Assembly (NCBI GenBank): GCA_017526045.1 | Contig: JAFXRX010000195.1 | Location: 1 to 8,851 of the forward strand | Length of the DNA: 8,851 nt | Source of the DNA: Opitutales bacterium | GTDB taxonomy: Bacteria > Verrucomicrobiota > Verrucomicrobiia > Opitutales > Intestinicryptomonadaceae | Direction: 5' to 3' | Part shown: positions 6,299 through 8,851 of the stretch, in pieces | Position numbering within the stretch: the first letter of the stretch is position 1 | How the letters are laid out: every line of letters begins with the position of its first letter | Notes under the pieces: generated by a model | The model's database searches: none | What the model was told of the DNA's origin: nothing | The model's input: the letters and a program-made list of their open reading frames with translations, nothing else | Position numbers and translations under genes: made by a program

Positions 6299-7318
6299 AT
6301 GCTTAAACACTACTTTTATACGGCAATCGCCGCAATTTTCGGATGCGCCTGCGCATTTGCAAACGACCATCTCGTGGGCGAATACGCCGGCACAATCGAA
6401 AATTTCAAGAGATACCCGTACGATACAAACCGCGAAATCGCCGCGCAAATTTCCAAGCACAAAGACGGCTACAAGCTGCGCATAATGCCCGAATTCGACA
6501 AGAGAAGCGACGCCGAAGTTTTGGCTTGTGGCTTGAAGGCGGAAGGCGGCGTTCTCAAAATCGAAAACGAGGGCAGGTACAAATTTTGCGGAACAATCGG
6601 CGAAGGCGGTGGCAGCTTTACGTGCTCCGACGGCAACAAAAAAGGCGTTGTAAAATTGAAGAAAATCGAAAGGAAATCCCCCTCTCTGGGCGAAAAAGCC
6701 CCCGAGGGCGCGATTGTCCTTTTCGGCGGCGAAAATGCCGACGAATGGGAAAACGAGCGCGGCAAGCCCTGCGTCTGGAAAATTTCAAACGGCGCAATGA
6801 CCGTCGCAAAATCAAACGATGGCGACGAAAAGGGCAAGAACCAGACAATCCGGACAAAGCGCGAATTTAAAGACTTCAAAATCCACCTCGAATTTAAAAT
6901 CCCGCACATGCCCGACAAGGAGTCGCAAGACAGGGCAAACTCGGGCTTTTTCACGGGGCCATACGAAATACAAATTCTCGACTCGTTCGGCGCGGAGGGA
7001 ATCTGGAACGACTGCGGGGCGGCCTACAGAATAATGCCCCCGCAAGTCAACGCCTCGCTGCCGCCCGAGACTTGGCAAACCTACGACATCGAATTTGCCG
7101 CGCCAAAATTTGAAAACGGCAAGCTCAAGGAATACGCGAAAGTCAATGTGTGGCACAACGGCGTGAAAGTGCACTCCCAAACGGAATTTCCGCACGGCAC
7201 AAGCTGCCCGCAGCCGCAGCGCAAAAACTTCCGCCACCCGCAGCCGCCTTACAAACTGAAGCTTCAAGACCACGGCAATCCCGTAAGCTTCCGCAACATC
7301 TGGATTGTCGAAAAATAA
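6299..7318 (+). CDS. Exported DUF1080 (3-keto-disaccharide hydrolase-type) protein
   Basis: 339 aa from the ATG at 6299. Residues 1-21 (MLKHYFYTAIAAIFGCACAFA) are a signal peptide with likely cleavage after AFA, so the protein acts in the periplasm or outside. Residues 25-125 form a beta-rich N-terminal region starting LVGEYAGTIENF. The DUF1080 jelly-roll domain (PF06439) covers about 137-339: IVLFGG (139-144), RANSGFF (212-218), YEIQILDSFG (222-231), CGAAYR (239-244), WQTYDIEF (259-266) and LQDHGNPVSFRNIWI (322-336). Members of this family hydrolyse 3-keto-glycosides, or are uncharacterised carbohydrate-binding or hydrolytic proteins, and are abundant in PVC bacteria and Bacteroidetes. An upstream TTG at 6245 would add 18 residues ahead of the signal peptide and overlaps the -35 box, so it was rejected. 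It is followed after 17 bp by the outer-membrane barrel gene. The exact substrate cannot be read from the sequence. Confidence 0.88.
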   Translation: MLKHYFYTAIAAIFGCACAFANDHLVGEYAGTIENFKRYPYDTNREIAAQISKHKDGYKLRIMPEFDKRSDAEVLACGLKAEGGVLKIENEGRYKFCGTIGEGGGSFTCSDGNKKGVVKLKKIERKSPSLGEKAPEGAIVLFGGENADEWENERGKPCVWKISNGAMTVAKSNDGDEKGKNQTIRTKREFKDFKIHLEFKIPHMPDKESQDRANSGFFTGPYEIQILDSFGAEGIWNDCGAAYRIMPPQVNASLPPETWQTYDIEFAAPKFENGKLKEYAKVNVWHNGVKVHSQTEFPHGTSCPQPQRKNFRHPQPPYKLKLQDHGNPVSFRNIWIVEK

Positions 7319-7335
7319 TTTTTTAACACCAAACC

Positions 7336-8148
7336 ATGAAAAAAATCGCAACGATACTTGCAACGCTCGCCCTCGCCGTTTCGGCAAACGCGCACGACGG
7401 CAGCTTCTCGACAAAATCGCTTACAAGCCCCTCCGCAGCCGCTTTAAAGCTGACGGCTACGGGGGAATACACGACAGCCTACATGTTCCGCGGCGACAAG
7501 CTCGCCGACGACTCCCTGCAGGCGAGCGTCGAAATTTCCTACGAAATTCTGGGCTTTGACGCCTACGCGGGCGCGTGGATGAACACGCCCCTGCACCACA
7601 AAATCGACAAATACACGGACATTTTAAAAAATCTCAGCCAGGCCGATTTTTACGGCGGGCTGATGTATTCGCTTTACATCGTCGTCTTCGACGTCGGCTA
7701 CCAGTATTTCTGGTATCCCTACGAGCACGAGGGCAAAAGCTACCAAAACGAGCTATATGGCGGAATTACTCTCGACACCACCGACCTGCTCTTCGGCTTC
7801 AACCTGTCCCCCTCCGTCTATTACTACTACAACTTCCAGCTTGACACCCACAACGTCGAGGCGTCGCTTTCCTACGAATTTCCACTCGGCTCGTACTTCG
7901 GCTTCGGCGGGCTTACAATGCCCATAAGCGCAAACTACGCTTTCGTAAAATGCCAGGGCAGCGCGTTCGACCAATACATGTACGCGGGGGCGACAATCGA
8001 TTTGGCGTATTCAATCACAAGATATTTCACAATCAGCGGCGGCGCGCGCTACTGCCGGCGCTTCAACGAAAGAAGCTGCGAAGGCTTCTTCCGCCACGAA
8101 AAGAAAGACCAGGTCTGGTACGGCGTAAAGATTGAAGCGGGCTTTTGA
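7336..8148 (+). CDS. Outer-membrane beta-barrel protein, possibly TorF/Gcw_chp family
   Basis: 270 aa. Residues 1-19 are a standard signal peptide (MKKIATILATLALAVSANA, cleavage before His20). The mature protein is rich in alternating hydrophobic/aromatic strands, e.g. TATGEYTTAYMFRG (40-53), FDAYAGAWMNTP, FYGGLMYSLYIVVFDVGYQYFWYP and SPSVYYYYNFQL. It ends in WYGVKIEAGF, whose terminal Phe and alternating pattern match the C-terminal signal read by the BAM machinery. The early Y..AYMFRG segment and roughly 250-aa mature length resemble the TIGR02001/PF09694 group of putative outer-membrane proteins, but that family call is tentative. Likely role: a small porin or channel. It has C-ending codons for most Phe and Tyr residues, consistent with high expression. 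It is probably cotranscribed with the upstream DUF1080 gene (17 bp gap, no promoter or ribosome site seen in the gap). Confidence 0.82.
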   Translation: MKKIATILATLALAVSANAHDGSFSTKSLTSPSAAALKLTATGEYTTAYMFRGDKLADDSLQASVEISYEILGFDAYAGAWMNTPLHHKIDKYTDILKNLSQADFYGGLMYSLYIVVFDVGYQYFWYPYEHEGKSYQNELYGGITLDTTDLLFGFNLSPSVYYYYNFQLDTHNVEASLSYEFPLGSYFGFGGLTMPISANYAFVKCQGSAFDQYMYAGATIDLAYSITRYFTISGGARYCRRFNERSCEGFFRHEKKDQVWYGVKIEAGF

Positions 8149-8192
8149 TTTGCAAAATTTTTATCGAACAAAACATCAAACAAAAATAGTCT

Positions 8193-8851
8193 ATGAAAGA
8201 AAATCTACCATCATACTTGGCGGAGGCAAAGCCAAACCCCTCCGAAAACAGGCTGGCATGGTTTAAAAACATCGCGCCCTCGTACGCGGGAATTATCCTG
8301 TGGTTTGTGTTCTGGCAGAACACCGTAAATTTTGGCGGCGGCGCGGGCGGGCTCGCATACGGAATTTGCACCCCCATTTTGGGCGTGGTTCTGGGCGCGG
8401 TTCTCTGCTACCTGCTCTATTATAAAACTCCCGCGCTCTTGGGGCTCAAAAGCGGAATGCCGCTGTACGTAATAGGCTCCTCCGTTTTCGGCGCAAAAGG
8501 CGGCATTGCGATGCCCGGCCTTTTGATGGGGCTTTTGCAGTTCGGCTGGGTAGGCGTAAACATCTTCTTTTCGTCAATCCTCCTGCACGAAACGCTGACA
8601 TTCATCCCGCTGTGGGCGATAATGGTCGTTTGGGGCGCGCTTGCGACTTTCATGGGGCTTGTCGGCATTAAATACGTCGCAAAAATTTCCACATACCTGC
8701 CGCTCATTCCGCTGGTCATTTTAATTATACTTGTGGCAAAAACAGCCTCCACTGTTTCGAACTTCGACCCCGCAGTATTGCAGCCGGCTTTGGATGCCGC
8801 AAAAACCGCAGGGGCTCCGATTTCGAAGCTCGGCATAATCTCGGCGATAAC
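8193..8851 (+). CDS. NCS1-family nucleobase permease (CodB-like), 3' end beyond the window
   Basis: An open frame from the ATG at 8193 runs to the window edge without a stop (219 complete codons plus 2 bases). The product begins with a short polar tail, then FKNIAPSYAGIILWFVFWQ (24-42) and hydrophobic segments at about 53-77, 92-131, 137-159 and 167-182, so at least five membrane segments are present of the 12 usual for the family. KTPALLGLKSGMPLYVIGSS (78-97) and the following GLLQFGWVGVN (113-123) fit the cytosine/purine permease pattern of NCS1 transporters, which bring nucleobases or related compounds across the inner membrane with Na+ or H+. Substrate is not determinable, and thiamine-precursor or hydantoin transport are alternatives. 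It lies 44 bp after the outer-membrane barrel gene; that AT-rich gap (8149-8192) shows no hairpin and no clear ribosome site. Confidence 0.8.
   Translation, partial: MKENLPSYLAEAKPNPSENRLAWFKNIAPSYAGIILWFVFWQNTVNFGGGAGGLAYGICTPILGVVLGAVLCYLLYYKTPALLGLKSGMPLYVIGSSVFGAKGGIAMPGLLMGLLQFGWVGVNIFFSSILLHETLTFIPLWAIMVVWGALATFMGLVGIKYVAKISTYLPLIPLVILIILVAKTASTVSNFDPAVLQPALDAAKTAGAPISKLGIISAI

Noticed and set aside
6335..6355. Lipoprotein signal (Cys16) in the DUF1080 protein
   Set aside because: The sequence before the Cys is IFG; Phe at -2 does not fit the lipobox, and a good type I site (AFA) follows six residues later. A lipid anchor is not fully excluded.
7207..7247. 11-bp direct repeat CCCGCAGCCGC at 7207 and 7237
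   Set aside because: The copies are in the same reading frame 10 codons apart and encode a Pro/Gln-rich stretch of the DUF1080 domain; coincidence of protein sequence and codon choice explains it.
6812..7414. 200-codon minus-strand open frame
   Set aside because: It is antisense to the DUF1080 domain and the start of the barrel gene; no motifs are seen.

Overview
This 8.85-kb window looks like chromosomal DNA from a Gram-negative bacterium. An outer-membrane beta-barrel gene with a terminal Phe and two genes with clear export signals support that. The gene mix (GH2-type hydrolase, DUF1080/3-keto-disaccharide hydrolase, a long phospho-sugar mutase with an insertion after its GTGGLRG motif) suggests Verrucomicrobiota or a relative in the PVC group. 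That assignment is inferred from gene content, not proven. Coding density is very high: the only non-coding stretch over 50 bp is the 138-bp divergent intergenic region at 6161-6298.

Left block (+ strand, 1-3139). The 3' two-thirds or so of a GH2-like glycoside hydrolase gene runs in from the left edge. It carries two lesions: a 1-base frameshift that falls on the expected catalytic acid/base Glu codon (around 219-222) and an in-frame TAG at 1125-1127. It is followed after 18 bp by an unrecognised 170-aa protein with a TTG start. Five bp later comes a NeuD/PglD-like left-handed beta-helix acyltransferase homologue that appears to lack the usual catalytic His. The three are collinear and probably cotranscribed.

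Middle block (- strand, 6160-3151). A two-gene operon encodes a mannose-1-phosphate guanylyltransferase (ManC type) and a PGM2-type phosphohexomutase. Together they would turn mannose-6-phosphate into GDP-mannose for surface glycans. The operon converges on the left block with only 11 bp between the stop codons.

Right block (+ strand, 6299 to the window end). A divergently transcribed set encodes an exported DUF1080 protein, an outer-membrane beta-barrel and the N-terminal part of an NCS1-type nucleobase permease. The first two are 17 bp apart and the permease follows after 44 bp. The divergent intergenic region holds a perfect TTGACA -35 box on each strand, each with a plausible -10. These boxes also settle the start codon of the DUF1080 gene.

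No RNA genes, CRISPR arrays, insertion sequences or phage genes were seen. I found no clearly new multi-gene system. The best leads are the unknown protein paired with a possibly catalytically dead NeuD-like protein, the freshly broken GH2 gene, and the DUF1080/barrel/permease cluster.
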